From contig JBARNX010000071.1 of assembly GCA_049641805.1 (NCBI GenBank), forward strand, positions 1 to 23,428: a stretch of 23,428 nucleotides of DNA. Direction: 5' to 3'. The notes under the pieces are model-generated. The model had not been told where the DNA came from and ran no database searches. It worked only from the letters and a program-made list of their open reading frames with translations. Below are positions 7,875-15,093 of this stretch, in pieces; position 1 is the stretch's first letter; each line of letters opens with the position of its first letter. The position numbers and the translations under genes were made by a program. Origin of the DNA: UBA5738 sp049641805 (GTDB lineage: Bacteria > Patescibacteriota > Minisyncoccia > Minisyncoccales > UBA5738).

Positions 7875-7877
7875 CTA

Positions 7878-7997
7878 AATGTAAAATTGAAAAATCAAAA
7901 TGGAAAATGACAATCTAAAATTATAAAATGTCTAAATCTTGACATTTTAACATTTCGAACTGTCATTTTAATCTTTGATTTTTACATTTTCAATTAT
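7878..7997. repeat. ~118-bp AT-rich inverted-repeat element, copy B
   Basis: The entire dcd-thyX spacer. It is in the opposite orientation to copy A at 4285-4403. AAAATTGAAAAATCAAAATG near 7880 matches the complement of the right end of copy A exactly. The left and right ends are inverted repeats of each other. It overlaps the last codons of dcd. Confidence 0.75.
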
Positions 7998-8563
7998 TTC
8001 GGTTCTTCCGTGATTTTACTGGCCACCGCGCCCGATTGCCCCGCGTATTTGTGGTCTTTTTGTTTCAGATAAGGTATCCCCGAAGGAGACGAAAGCGTTT
8101 CAAAGGTCATGGCGCAAATTCTCATTCCGGCATACAAAATTATCGGGCGGATGCCCAGATTGCCAAACTCCATCACCGCCTTGCCGGTCCATCCCGGGTC
8201 AAACCGCGCCGCAGTGGAATGCACCACCAGCCCCAACCGCCCCAAAGACGACCGACCGTCAAGCCGCCCCATCAAATCCGGCGATAAAGTGATAGTTTCT
8301 TTGGTCACGGCAATCACAAATTCCCGCGGTTGGATAATAAACGGCATTCCGTCGCCCACGATCACTTCTTCCATCAACTCGCCGTTATAGTTATTCTTCA
8401 CATCAATGAACGCGTAATTTGACGGACGAAACATCTTGAAATTGTTTCCCAAGGACAAATCGAGCGAGCACGGCCCAAGCTGATCTTCAAAAACCGGCGC
8501 CGGCTCGATTATAATTTTCCCCTCGGCCATATACCGCCGAATATCAGTATCGGATAGAATCAT
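7994..8563 (-). CDS. dcd: dCTP deaminase
   Basis: Deaminates dCTP to dUTP, feeding dUMP to thymidylate synthesis. The 189 residues match Dcd length. Motifs: GPCSLDLSLGNNF (~30-42), GRLDGRSSLGRLGL (99-112, with R104-S105-S106), HSTAARFDPGWTGK (115-128), catalytic E132 in AVMEFGN, and the C-terminal YAGQSGAVASKI loop that closes over the substrate. The DPGW sequence resembles monofunctional enzymes more than the bifunctional DCD-DUT type, so dUTP hydrolysis may need another protein, possibly the Dcd-like paralogue two genes downstream. It is the first gene of the minus-strand nucleotide block. Translation appears to start at ATG 8563, without a Shine-Dalgarno sequence. Confidence 0.93.
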   Translation of the reverse strand: MILSDTDIRRYMAEGKIIIEPAPVFEDQLGPCSLDLSLGNNFKMFRPSNYAFIDVKNNYNGELMEEVIVGDGMPFIIQPREFVIAVTKETITLSPDLMGRLDGRSSLGRLGLVVHSTAARFDPGWTGKAVMEFGNLGIRPIILYAGMRICAMTFETLSSPSGIPYLKQKDHKYAGQSGAVASKITEEPK

Positions 8564-8605
8564 AAATTATTTTTTGTATTAACTTGCATTTTGCCTCCCG
8601 CATTT

Positions 8606-8643
8606 AAGGTCGTTCCTCGGCGTACTCGCCGAGGTGCGACCTT
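8606..8643. repeat. 38-bp palindrome related to the GGTCTAACC family
   Basis: 17-bp arms (8606-8622 and 8627-8643) with two mismatched positions close on the loop TACT. It starts with AAGGTC, ends with GACCTT and has the same 17+4+17 geometry as the element at 2634-2671, but a different inner arm (CCTCGGCG). It lies between the divergent dcd and the small membrane gene. Confidence 0.65.
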
Positions 8644-8724
8644 GCGCAAACTGTATTTTGAGTATTCTCCGCATTTTCCAACCCTAATTTTTAATTATAT
8701 CTTTTTTTACTTTCCCCGCCAACC

Positions 8725-8753
8725 TTGACAAATAATCAATCCAATGGTATATA
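8725..8753 (+). promoter_or_regulatory. Consensus promoter for the small membrane protein gene
   Basis: TTGACA (8725-8730), a 17-base spacer, then TATATA (8748-8753) preceded by TGG, an extended -10. A start point seven bases past the -10 falls on position 8760, the A of the ATG, so the mRNA is predicted to be leaderless. Confidence 0.75.
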
Positions 8754-8759
8754 TTCTTC

Positions 8760-9023
8760 ATGTCTCCAACTTGGATAGCAGGAATAATACTGCTGATAAT
8801 CATGTTTATTAGCGGTTATATCTCGGGAACAAGCCAGAATATAAAACTTGTGAATATCGCCGGATTATTCGTGGGAATTTCGGTTGTTGGACTCGCGTGG
8901 ATAGTTTGGAAAGGGGAAACATCATTTCTTATCGGAATACTCCTCGGCCTCGGTATTGAATTTTTTACGATAAGAAAATATGGACTTTTGCAGAGGTTAC
9001 GGAATTTGCAAAAAGCACAATAA
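8760..9023 (+). CDS. Small three-helix membrane protein, unknown function
   Basis: I do not recognise a family. The 87 residues contain three hydrophobic stretches at about 5-23, 31-50 and 54-70, then a basic C-terminal tail (IRKYGLLQRLRNLQKAQ) that would lie in the cytoplasm. There is no cleavable signal. The coding case rests on a consensus promoter directly upstream and a clear terminator directly downstream, so the gene is its own transcription unit between divergent dcd and convergent hepT. The predicted transcript begins at the start codon, without a leader. Confidence 0.75.
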   Translation: MSPTWIAGIILLIIMFISGYISGTSQNIKLVNIAGLFVGISVVGLAWIVWKGETSFLIGILLGLGIEFFTIRKYGLLQRLRNLQKAQ

Positions 9024-9052
9024 ATCTCCTTTCTTTCTTTTTTATCCAAAGA

Positions 9053-9076
9053 GCCCCGCTTGCGCGGGGCTTTATT
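9053..9076 (+). terminator. Rho-independent terminator
   Basis: 7-bp G+C stem GCCCCGC (9053-9059) with GCGGGGC (9064-9070), loop TTGC, followed by TTTATTTT. It ends the small membrane gene. It also lies just after the hepT stop on the other strand, where the flanking AAAGA reads as TCTTT, so it may serve both convergent genes. Confidence 0.85.
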
Positions 9077-9439
9077 TTACAATAATTTCTTTTGCTTGTT
9101 CTCGCCGCCGATTTTTGCGATTTTTTCTTTCAAATCGGGCAAATTCTTTTTGATAGTATCCCACACGGTTTTGATTTTAATTCCAAAATACTCGTGGATT
9201 AAAGTATTGCGAAAACCGTTAATCTGCCGCCATTCTATTTCCGGATGGCTTCGTTTAAAATCAGCCGAAATGTTTCTTGCCGCCTCGCCGATGATTTGGA
9301 AACAATAAACGGTTGCGTCTTGCGTTTTTTTATCCGCGTAAAAATCAGCCGCATCCATTCCCGCGACATAATCTTGGATTCTTTCAATGGCATCGGCAAT
9401 ATCTTGGATAAAATGCTCTTGGCTTCTTTTGGATTTCAT
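9077..9439 (-). CDS. hepT: HepT-like HEPN ribonuclease toxin (DUF86)
   Basis: Predicted toxin of a MntA/HepT toxin-antitoxin pair. HEPN toxins of this type act as ribonucleases and are neutralised when the partner nucleotidyltransferase AMPylates a tyrosine in the RX4HXY motif. That motif is intact at R77-N-T-L-I-H82-E-Y84. The all-helical 120-residue protein also has the typical FQIIGEAARNIS helix (47-58). It starts 10 bases after the mntA stop, so the two are one operon with the antitoxin gene first, the usual order for this type. It converges with the small membrane gene and shares its terminator. Confidence 0.9.
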   Translation of the reverse strand: MKSKRSQEHFIQDIADAIERIQDYVAGMDAADFYADKKTQDATVYCFQIIGEAARNISADFKRSHPEIEWRQINGFRNTLIHEYFGIKIKTVWDTIKKNLPDLKEKIAKIGGENKQKKLL

Positions 9440-9449
9440 ATTTCCGCAG

Positions 9450-9746
9450 TTAGAATACAGATATCTGGTCTGCCAATATTCCGTCTTTCAATAATGGATG
9501 CAACGCTTCATATTCCACCAAATCAACTCTCTTACCGAACAAATCCTCCAAATCCATCTTCAATCCCCCCAAATCAAAAAGCGTGCGCCCGTCTTCCATT
9601 TCCACCAATAAATCAATATCGCTTCGCTTTTTTTGCTCGCCCCGAGCGTACGAACCGAAAACTGCAGCCTTTTTCACGCCGTATTCCTTAAAAATCGCGT
9701 TCAATTTCGCCCGATTCTTTGAATTGATAAAACCAACCTTCTTCAT
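9450..9746 (-). CDS. mntA: MntA-like minimal nucleotidyltransferase antitoxin
   Basis: Pol-beta superfamily minimal nucleotidyltransferase, expected to AMPylate and silence the adjacent HepT toxin. The catalytic GSX10DXD motif is complete: G31-S32 (VFGSYARGEQKKRSD) with D43 and D45 (SDIDLLVE). The later FDLGGLKMDLEDLFGKRVDLV segment is typical of the family. The length of 98 residues is normal. An AGGA motif seven bases before the ATG (TAGGATTGGTATATG) is one of the few Shine-Dalgarno-like sites in the window, which could mean the module arrived by transfer. A perfect 38-bp palindrome 41 bases upstream may be its operator. Confidence 0.9.
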   Translation of the reverse strand: MKKVGFINSKNRAKLNAIFKEYGVKKAAVFGSYARGEQKKRSDIDLLVEMEDGRTLFDLGGLKMDLEDLFGKRVDLVEYEALHPLLKDGILADQISVF

Positions 9747-9786
9747 ATACCAATCCTACCATATCATAAAATTTATTCAAAAATCG

Positions 9787-9824
9787 CTTCTTGTAAAATT
9801 TGCGACCGCAAATTTTACAAGAAG
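9787..9824. repeat. Perfect 38-bp palindrome upstream of mntA
   Basis: 18-bp arms (CTTCTTGTAAAATTTGCG at 9787-9804 and its complement at 9807-9824) around AC. It has no T run, so it does not look like a terminator. It could be an operator for the mntA-hepT pair, or another of the 38-bp palindromes scattered in this window. Confidence 0.7.
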
Positions 9825-9861
9825 TAAATTCAATAAAAAAAACTGCGATACGATTTATTCA

Positions 9862-9897
9862 AAAGCCCCGCTCCGCCAATTGGCGGAGCGGGGCTTT
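9862..9897 (-). terminator. Terminator after rplK
   Basis: A perfect 36-bp palindrome (arms AAAGCCCCGCTCCGCCAA and its complement, no unpaired centre), 35 bases past the rplK stop on the minus strand and followed there by a short T run. It ends the secE-nusG-rplK operon. It is symmetrical enough to work both ways. Confidence 0.75.
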
Positions 9898-9932
9898 AAT
9901 TTTGTTACTTACCTTGTTACATAACATTTTAA

Positions 9933-10355
9933 CTACTCAATCTCTATCCCCATATTCTTTGCCGTGCCGGCGATGGTTTTCATCGCGGCTTCGACCGTGC
10001 TGGCGTTCAGGTCGGGCATTTTCTGTTCGGCGATCTTTTTTAATTGCGCTTTGGTGATTTTGCCTACTTTCTTTTTATTGGGATTGCCCGAACCGGTTTC
10101 AACGCCGGCGGCTTTTTTCAAAAGCTCGCTGGCCGGCGGCTGTTTCAGCTTTAACGAGAACGATCGGTCTTCGTAAATCGTGATTTCCACCGGAACTTTG
10201 AAACCCATCATGGGGCGGCTAAGGTCGTTGAATTGTTTGACAAATTCTGCCAAGTTGATGCCGTGCGGCGCCAAAGACGGCCCGATCGGCGGAGCCGGAG
10301 TCGCTTTTCCCGCTTGTATTTGAAGTCCGATTACTTTTTTTACTTTTTTTGCCAT
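9933..10355 (-). CDS. rplK: 50S ribosomal protein L11
   Basis: Binds 23S rRNA at the GTPase-associated centre. The 140 residues are full length. The N-terminal domain has the conserved proline-rich turn ATPAPPIGPSLAPHGIN. The C-terminal RNA-binding domain ends with KMPDLNASTVEAAMKTIAGTAKNMG, diagnostic for L11. It is the last gene of the secE-nusG-rplK operon, 88 bases after nusG. The usual next gene, rplA (L1), is absent here, and a terminator follows. Confidence 0.97.
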   Translation of the reverse strand: MAKKVKKVIGLQIQAGKATPAPPIGPSLAPHGINLAEFVKQFNDLSRPMMGFKVPVEITIYEDRSFSLKLKQPPASELLKKAAGVETGSGNPNKKKVGKITKAQLKKIAEQKMPDLNASTVEAAMKTIAGTAKNMGIEIE

Positions 10356-10443
10356 TTTGTTTGTCGATTTCCCGCAACCAAGTGATTTCAGCTTGTTTGG
10401 ATTTAATTCCGATTCAAACTGCTGGATTCGGGATATTCGGTTT

Positions 10444-10971
10444 TTACATTTTTTGTATCTGCAGCGAATCCAATTCCACCGGCGTGTCGCGGCCGAACAT
10501 ACTCACCAGTACCTTGACCTTGCCGCGCTCGCGGTCAATCTCCGATACCTTGCCTTCCGAATCCTTGAACGGCCCGTCGACGATCTTCACCAGTTCGCCA
10601 ATGCTCACCGCAATGTTAAATTCGGGCTCCGACATTTCCATCCGTTTTTTTAATTCGGTAATCTCTTCAAGCGAAACCGGAATCGGCGTGGTACCGGCAC
10701 CCACAAACCCGGTAACATTAGGCGTATTTCTCACCACATACCAGGAATCGTCGGTAACCATCATCTCTACCAGAATATAACCCGGATAAATTTTTTCCTC
10801 GATGGTCTTGCGCTTGCCCTCCTTGATCTTAACTTTTTTTTCCTTGGGCACGATCACATTGAAAATCTTGTCTTCCATTCCCAGCGATTCGATTCTCTGT
10901 TTGAGATTTTTGGCCACCGCTTCCTCATAACCCGAGTAAGTATGAATGACATACCAATTTTTCTCGGACAT
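10444..10971 (-). CDS. nusG: Transcription termination/antitermination factor NusG
   Basis: Binds RNA polymerase and Rho or the ribosome. The NGN domain starts with NWYVIHTYSGYEEAVAKNL and includes YPGYILVEM. The KOW domain is complete at the C-terminus (GPFKDSEGKV ... VSMFGRDTPVELD). The ATG at 10971 puts five residues before the conserved WYVIHTYSG, as in most NusG proteins. An upstream in-frame ATG at 10989 would add MPKQQI and cannot be excluded. It lies 51-69 bases after secE in a conserved secE-nusG-rplK order. The product is 175 residues. Confidence 0.96.
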   Translation of the reverse strand: MSEKNWYVIHTYSGYEEAVAKNLKQRIESLGMEDKIFNVIVPKEKKVKIKEGKRKTIEEKIYPGYILVEMMVTDDSWYVVRNTPNVTGFVGAGTTPIPVSLEEITELKKRMEMSEPEFNIAVSIGELVKIVDGPFKDSEGKVSEIDRERGKVKVLVSMFGRDTPVELDSLQIQKM

Positions 10972-11040
10972 TATTTGTTGTTTTGGCATATTGATAGCTT
11001 AGAGCTAAAAGTGAAAAACTTAAAGTATAAATACGAAAAG

Positions 11041-11238
11041 CTACTGGCCGATTACATATTTTTGAAGCAAAAATGCGAACCCGTAGTCAAGCGAACCGAA
11101 AAACGCGGCCGTTACCAGTATAAAACCGATCACCAAAAAGGTATAGTTCGCCAACTGCCGGCGGCCAAGCCAATTGACCTTCTTGACCTCGACGCGCACC
11201 TCCTTCAAAAATTTGACGATAAAGTTAACAATATTCAT
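11041..11238 (-). CDS. secE: Preprotein translocase subunit SecE
   Basis: Single-span clamp subunit of SecYEG. The ATG at 11238 gives 65 residues: an amphipathic cytoplasmic helix with the conserved EVRVEVKKVNWLGRRQ, then one membrane helix (about 31-54, FLVIGFILVTAAFFG). A longer frame starting at 11295 would run through the promoter and 5' hairpin, so it is rejected. This is the short single-TM form typical of most bacteria. It heads the secE-nusG-rplK operon and has its own consensus promoter. Confidence 0.93.
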   Translation of the reverse strand: MNIVNFIVKFLKEVRVEVKKVNWLGRRQLANYTFLVIGFILVTAAFFGSLDYGFAFLLQKYVIGQ

Positions 11239-11261
11239 ACAAATATTTTTACCCTTCTTAA

Positions 11262-11280
11262 AAAAGCCCTCGGGGCTCTT
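11262..11280 (-). promoter_or_regulatory. Hairpin at the predicted 5' end of the secE mRNA
   Basis: On the minus strand AAGAGCCC pairs with GGGCTTTT (one G-T pair) over the loop CGA and runs into six T. It begins at the transcription start predicted from the promoter at 11286-11314, some 25 bases before the secE ATG. It resembles an intrinsic terminator, so it may be an attenuator, or a 5' stabilising hairpin. It could also stop read-through from the upstream membrane gene. Confidence 0.55.
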
Positions 11281-11285
11281 AACGC

Positions 11286-11314
11286 ATAATACCAAACATT
11301 CCGGCGAATGTCAA
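11286..11314 (-). promoter_or_regulatory. Consensus promoter for secE-nusG-rplK
   Basis: TTGACA (11309-11314, minus strand), a 17-base spacer and TATTAT (11286-11291). Only one base differs from the sigma-70 consensus hexamers. The predicted start is near 11279, giving a leader of about 40 bases. Confidence 0.8.
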
Positions 11315-11338
11315 AGGAAAGTCGGGGTTTGGCGCGGA

Positions 11339-13085
11339 TTACATCAAGCAATTTTCCAAAAGATACTTGCGATGTATCGGCTGCAATTCGGCCTGCTCGA
11401 GCATTCTCCGGCAGAATGCCGCCATTTCGCTTTTCGCGGCCGCGTCAATATCGCCGGTTCTTTCAAAAACAATCCCGAACCGGTTTTCTTCTTTTATTTT
11501 AAACAACGGACTGGCGGACAGAAAATCGCGGATCTGCGGCATAATCTTGGTATTGACCGGCCAATAGTTGCACGCGATGGATTTGCAATAGTCAAAAATC
11601 ACGAATTGCGCGTCGCTAATCCGCGGCAAAACATAAAGATTGCCGCGCTGGCTCAAATGAGGAAGCAGAAAATAGCTTGCCGAAACCGAGGCATCCGCGG
11701 GTATCTGATCAATAAGATCGGCCATTCGAGCGGTATCGGGATGATCAACCGATTTCCAATTATAAACCGGATCCAGAAGATAGGAATAATTGTAACCGTA
11801 CAACAGATTCACCGACATCGCCAAAGATATAACCCAAATCGGAAACGATAAATTGATCTTGTCGAATTTGCCTTGGATCGCGCTCCCGACGCGGGATTTT
11901 TTCAACGAACCCAAAAAATAAATAAAAGTCGCGGTGGCCAACGGAGCGAAAACCGCGTTATAATAAAGCCCGGCGTAAGAAAGATAGACATAGGAACTTA
12001 ATATGCGCGTGGCCACCGCCGGCAGAAAAAGCGCGGCCGCCGCCGCGCAAAACGCAAGCGGAAGAAGCAAGGGAGCGATGTATAACGCTATCGTCCACCA
12101 TTTTTCCGGGAATTGGGTTAAAATCGCGCCGATCGCGGCGGGATTTGACGCATAGTTGATAATTCCGGATAAAAATCCATTTTCAAACCCCGGATATAAA
12201 TTCCCGTAAGCATAACCGGCGCCGGAATAATTTAATGCCGGCATCACCAGCTTCATCAACGCGACAAAATAAACAATTCCCAAAATTATCGTGGCTCCGC
12301 CAACGCGAAACCGTTTACCAGACAGAACGGCGAAAATCCCGATCGCGACGGCCCATAACGCGAATTCCTCCTTAACCAGCAAAAGCAAAATAAGGGAAAC
12401 AAAATATCCGCGCCAATTCTTGCGCGACAAAAAATACAGCACCGCGGTCAGGAAAAGCGGCGCGAAGGCGATTTCGTGGAAATCGCAGTTTACCGCTCCC
12501 TGTATGCCCGGATGCCCCAGATAAAAAAAACGCCAGCAACAATCCCCAAAACGGACTTAAACCGGATTTATACGCCCACAAACAAATAATCCCGGCAGGC
12601 AAACCCAATAAAAACGCCTGCGCCAACAAAAGAGTTTGCGGCGCCGGGAAAAGGGCGTAAAGCGGTGCCAGCAGAATCAATATCGGATCAAAATGATCGC
12701 CAAAAACCAAGGGCACATTGCGGATACTGCTTTCGGGCGCTTCCATCCGGCTCAAATGCCAAACCGCCTGGTCAAAAATCGACAAATCATACCCGGTAAA
12801 AAAATTGTCGTGTTTATGGATTGAAAACGCCGCGTAAAATATGAAAAAGAAAACGAAAAATCCGGCGACCGCCCATCCCGCGTTCCGCCAATTTTGCAAC
12901 CAACGATTTCGCGACAATTTCCCCAATCCCAGCGCCAAAGGCGCCGAAAGAAAAAAACCGAAAATAAAAATTCCGGCGATCGAGCCCCAGAAAGAATCAA
13001 AAAGCGGAGAGTACAAAAATAACGCCGCCGTCAGCCCCGTAATCACCCATAAAGACCAGAACCAAAAAATTTTTCTGTCAACCAC
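11339..13085 (-). pseudogene. DUF2079-type multi-pass membrane protein split by a frameshift
   Basis: Two overlapping minus-strand frames (12372-13085 and 11339-12442) make one protein. The first half has four to six membrane helices and the family-like stretch TGYDLSIFDQAVWH with FGDHFDPILILLAPLY. It goes out of frame at a run of eight A (12523-12530, T8 in the sense strand). Removing one T joins LLLAFFYLGHPGIQGAVNC to DFHEIAFAPLFLTAVLYFLS and restores ~581 residues, a normal length for this family. DUF2079 proteins are uncharacterised integral membrane proteins, perhaps related to GT-C glycosyltransferases. The split may be a real mutation, slippage on T8, or a homopolymer error. The gene begins 52 bases after the gyrB stop. 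Confidence 0.75.
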
Positions 13086-13137
13086 AAATTGCGCGGCGGC
13101 GGTTTCGCGCCGCCGATTAAAATACCAGGCTCATTGA

Positions 13138-15063
13138 TCAAACATCCAAATTCTTCACGGTTTTGGCGCAAGTTTGGATGAATTTCTTGCGCGGCAGGAC
13201 TTCGTCGCCCATCAGCATATCAAACACGCTGTCGGCTTCTTGAGCGTCTTCGATCCTGATTTGGAGCAGTATGCGATTGCGCGGATTCATTGTGGTTTCC
13301 CAAAGCTCTTCGGCATTCATTTCGCCCAAGCCTTTGTACCGCTGGATATTCAACCCCGGCTTGTTAAAAGTTTTTAAAATTTCGTTTTTCTCGTCCTCGG
13401 TATACGCGTAACGGACATCTTTGCCGGCCGTCATCTTGTAAAGCGGAGGCTGGGCAATATACACATAACCTTTTTCGATGATTGGCCGGAAATAACGGTA
13501 AAAAAGAGTTAACAACAGCGTCCGAATATGATTACCGTCCGAATCCGCATCAGCCATAATCACAATATGATGATAACGCAGTTTATCGATGTTAAAATCT
13601 TCGGCCACGGCCGTGCCCAGCGCGATGATCAATGCCTTGACTTCCTTTGATTCCAGCATCTTGTCCAACCGCGTGCGCTCCACATTCAAAATCTTGCCGC
13701 GCAAAGGCAATATCGCCTGAAAGCGCCGGTCGCGCGCCTGCTTGGCCGAACCGCCGGCCGATTCGCCCTCCACGATGTACACTTCGGAGTCCTCCGGAGA
13801 GCGCGAACTGCAATCCGCCAGTTTGCCGGGCAAAGACAAACCGTCCAAAATACCTTTGCGCAACACGGTTTCGCGCGCTGCTTTCGCCGCCTTGCGCGCT
13901 TTGTGCGACAATATGCATTTGTCAACAATACTGCGGGCATCGTTGGGATTGCGTTCCAGAAAATCGGTTAAAGCTTCAGATACCACGCCTTCCACCGCGC
14001 TTTTGGCTTCGGGATTGCCCAGCTTGCCCTTGGTCTGGCCTTCAAATTGCGGTTCGCGGATTTTGATTGAAACCACCACCGTCAGCCCTTCGCGCAAATC
14101 TTCGCCGGTCAGATTTTCATCGGCGGCTTTTAAAATATTGTTCTTGCGCACATAATCGTTGAAAACGCGCGTCATCGCGGTTCGGAAACCCGTCAAATGC
14201 GTACCTCCTTCCGCGGTGACGATATTATTGGCAAAACTTTGTTCGTAACATTCAAACTCATCGGTATAAATAAACGCCGCTTCAACCTGCACATCGTTTT
14301 TATTGCCTGAAATGTAAAACACATTGTCCTGAATTGCGTTTTTGCCGCGCGTCAAGTATTTTACGAACGAATACAACCCGCCCTCGAAATAAAACGAGTA
14401 CGAAGTCTGGGGTTCGGCCGATTTATTAATGACATTGACCTTGATGCCCTTGGTCAAGTAGGCCTGCTGGCGCAAATGAGTGATAATCCGTTTGGGATCG
14501 TATTTAATTTCCTCAAATATTTGCGGATCCGCGTCAAATGTAATCGTCGTTCCGTGACTTTCGCATTTGCCGGCTTTTTTGACTGCCGCGCGCGGCTTGC
14601 CCCGATCATATTCCTGCACATAAAGCCCGCCATCGCGGCAAACCTCGGCTTTGGACCATGTCGATAACGCGCACACCACCGAAACGCCCACGCCATGCAA
14701 ACCACCCGATACCTGATAGGCCTTATTCTCAAATTTCGCTCCCGCGTGCAAAGTCGTCAAAACGATTTCAAGCGCCGAAACTTTTTTCTGCGGATGGATG
14801 TCCACCGGAATGCCGCGGCCGTCATCGGAAACTTTTATGCGATTGTCCGGCAAAAGCCAAACATTGATATTCTTGCAATACCCGGCCATCGCTTCATCCA
14901 GCGAATTATCCACGACCTCCCATATCAAATGGTGCAACCCGTCCAGCCCGGTCGATCCGATATACATTCCCGGACGCCGGCGCACCGGCTCCAACCCTTC
15001 CAGCACCGAAATATCCTTGGCGCTGTACGATTCGTTTTTCTTGTTTTTTTCTTCTTTTGCCAT
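13138..15063 (-). CDS. gyrB: DNA gyrase subunit B
   Basis: ATPase subunit of type IIA topoisomerase. The GHKL ATPase domain has EVVDNSLDEA (49-58), DDGRGIPV (80-87) and the ATP-lid GGLHGVGVSVV (120-130). The QTKGKLGN loop is at 343-350. The TOPRIM domain has VEGESAGGSA (431-440) and DADSDGNHIRTLLL (505-518), where most gyrases have DADVDG. The metal-binding Asp residues remain. QRYKGLGEMN (574-583) is canonical. At 641 residues it is the short form without the E. coli insert. It starts 30 bases after pheT on the same strand. No gyrA is present here. ParE is an alternative, but the start and TOPRIM features fit GyrB. Confidence 0.94.
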   Translation of the reverse strand: MAKEEKNKKNESYSAKDISVLEGLEPVRRRPGMYIGSTGLDGLHHLIWEVVDNSLDEAMAGYCKNINVWLLPDNRIKVSDDGRGIPVDIHPQKKVSALEIVLTTLHAGAKFENKAYQVSGGLHGVGVSVVCALSTWSKAEVCRDGGLYVQEYDRGKPRAAVKKAGKCESHGTTITFDADPQIFEEIKYDPKRIITHLRQQAYLTKGIKVNVINKSAEPQTSYSFYFEGGLYSFVKYLTRGKNAIQDNVFYISGNKNDVQVEAAFIYTDEFECYEQSFANNIVTAEGGTHLTGFRTAMTRVFNDYVRKNNILKAADENLTGEDLREGLTVVVSIKIREPQFEGQTKGKLGNPEAKSAVEGVVSEALTDFLERNPNDARSIVDKCILSHKARKAAKAARETVLRKGILDGLSLPGKLADCSSRSPEDSEVYIVEGESAGGSAKQARDRRFQAILPLRGKILNVERTRLDKMLESKEVKALIIALGTAVAEDFNIDKLRYHHIVIMADADSDGNHIRTLLLTLFYRYFRPIIEKGYVYIAQPPLYKMTAGKDVRYAYTEDEKNEILKTFNKPGLNIQRYKGLGEMNAEELWETTMNPRNRILLQIRIEDAQEADSVFDMLMGDEVLPRKKFIQTCAKTVKNLDV

Positions 15064-15093
15064 AGTGTAATATTATTTTGAAAAACAAACGGT

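Noticed and set aside
11041..11295. Longer secE starting at 11295
   Set aside because: The extra 19 residues would be encoded by the -10 region and 5' hairpin. The family begins at the ATG at 11238.
13097..13115. Terminator after gyrB
   Set aside because: CGGCGG / CCGCCG can pair over seven bases but no T run follows on the minus strand, and other pairings are equally good.
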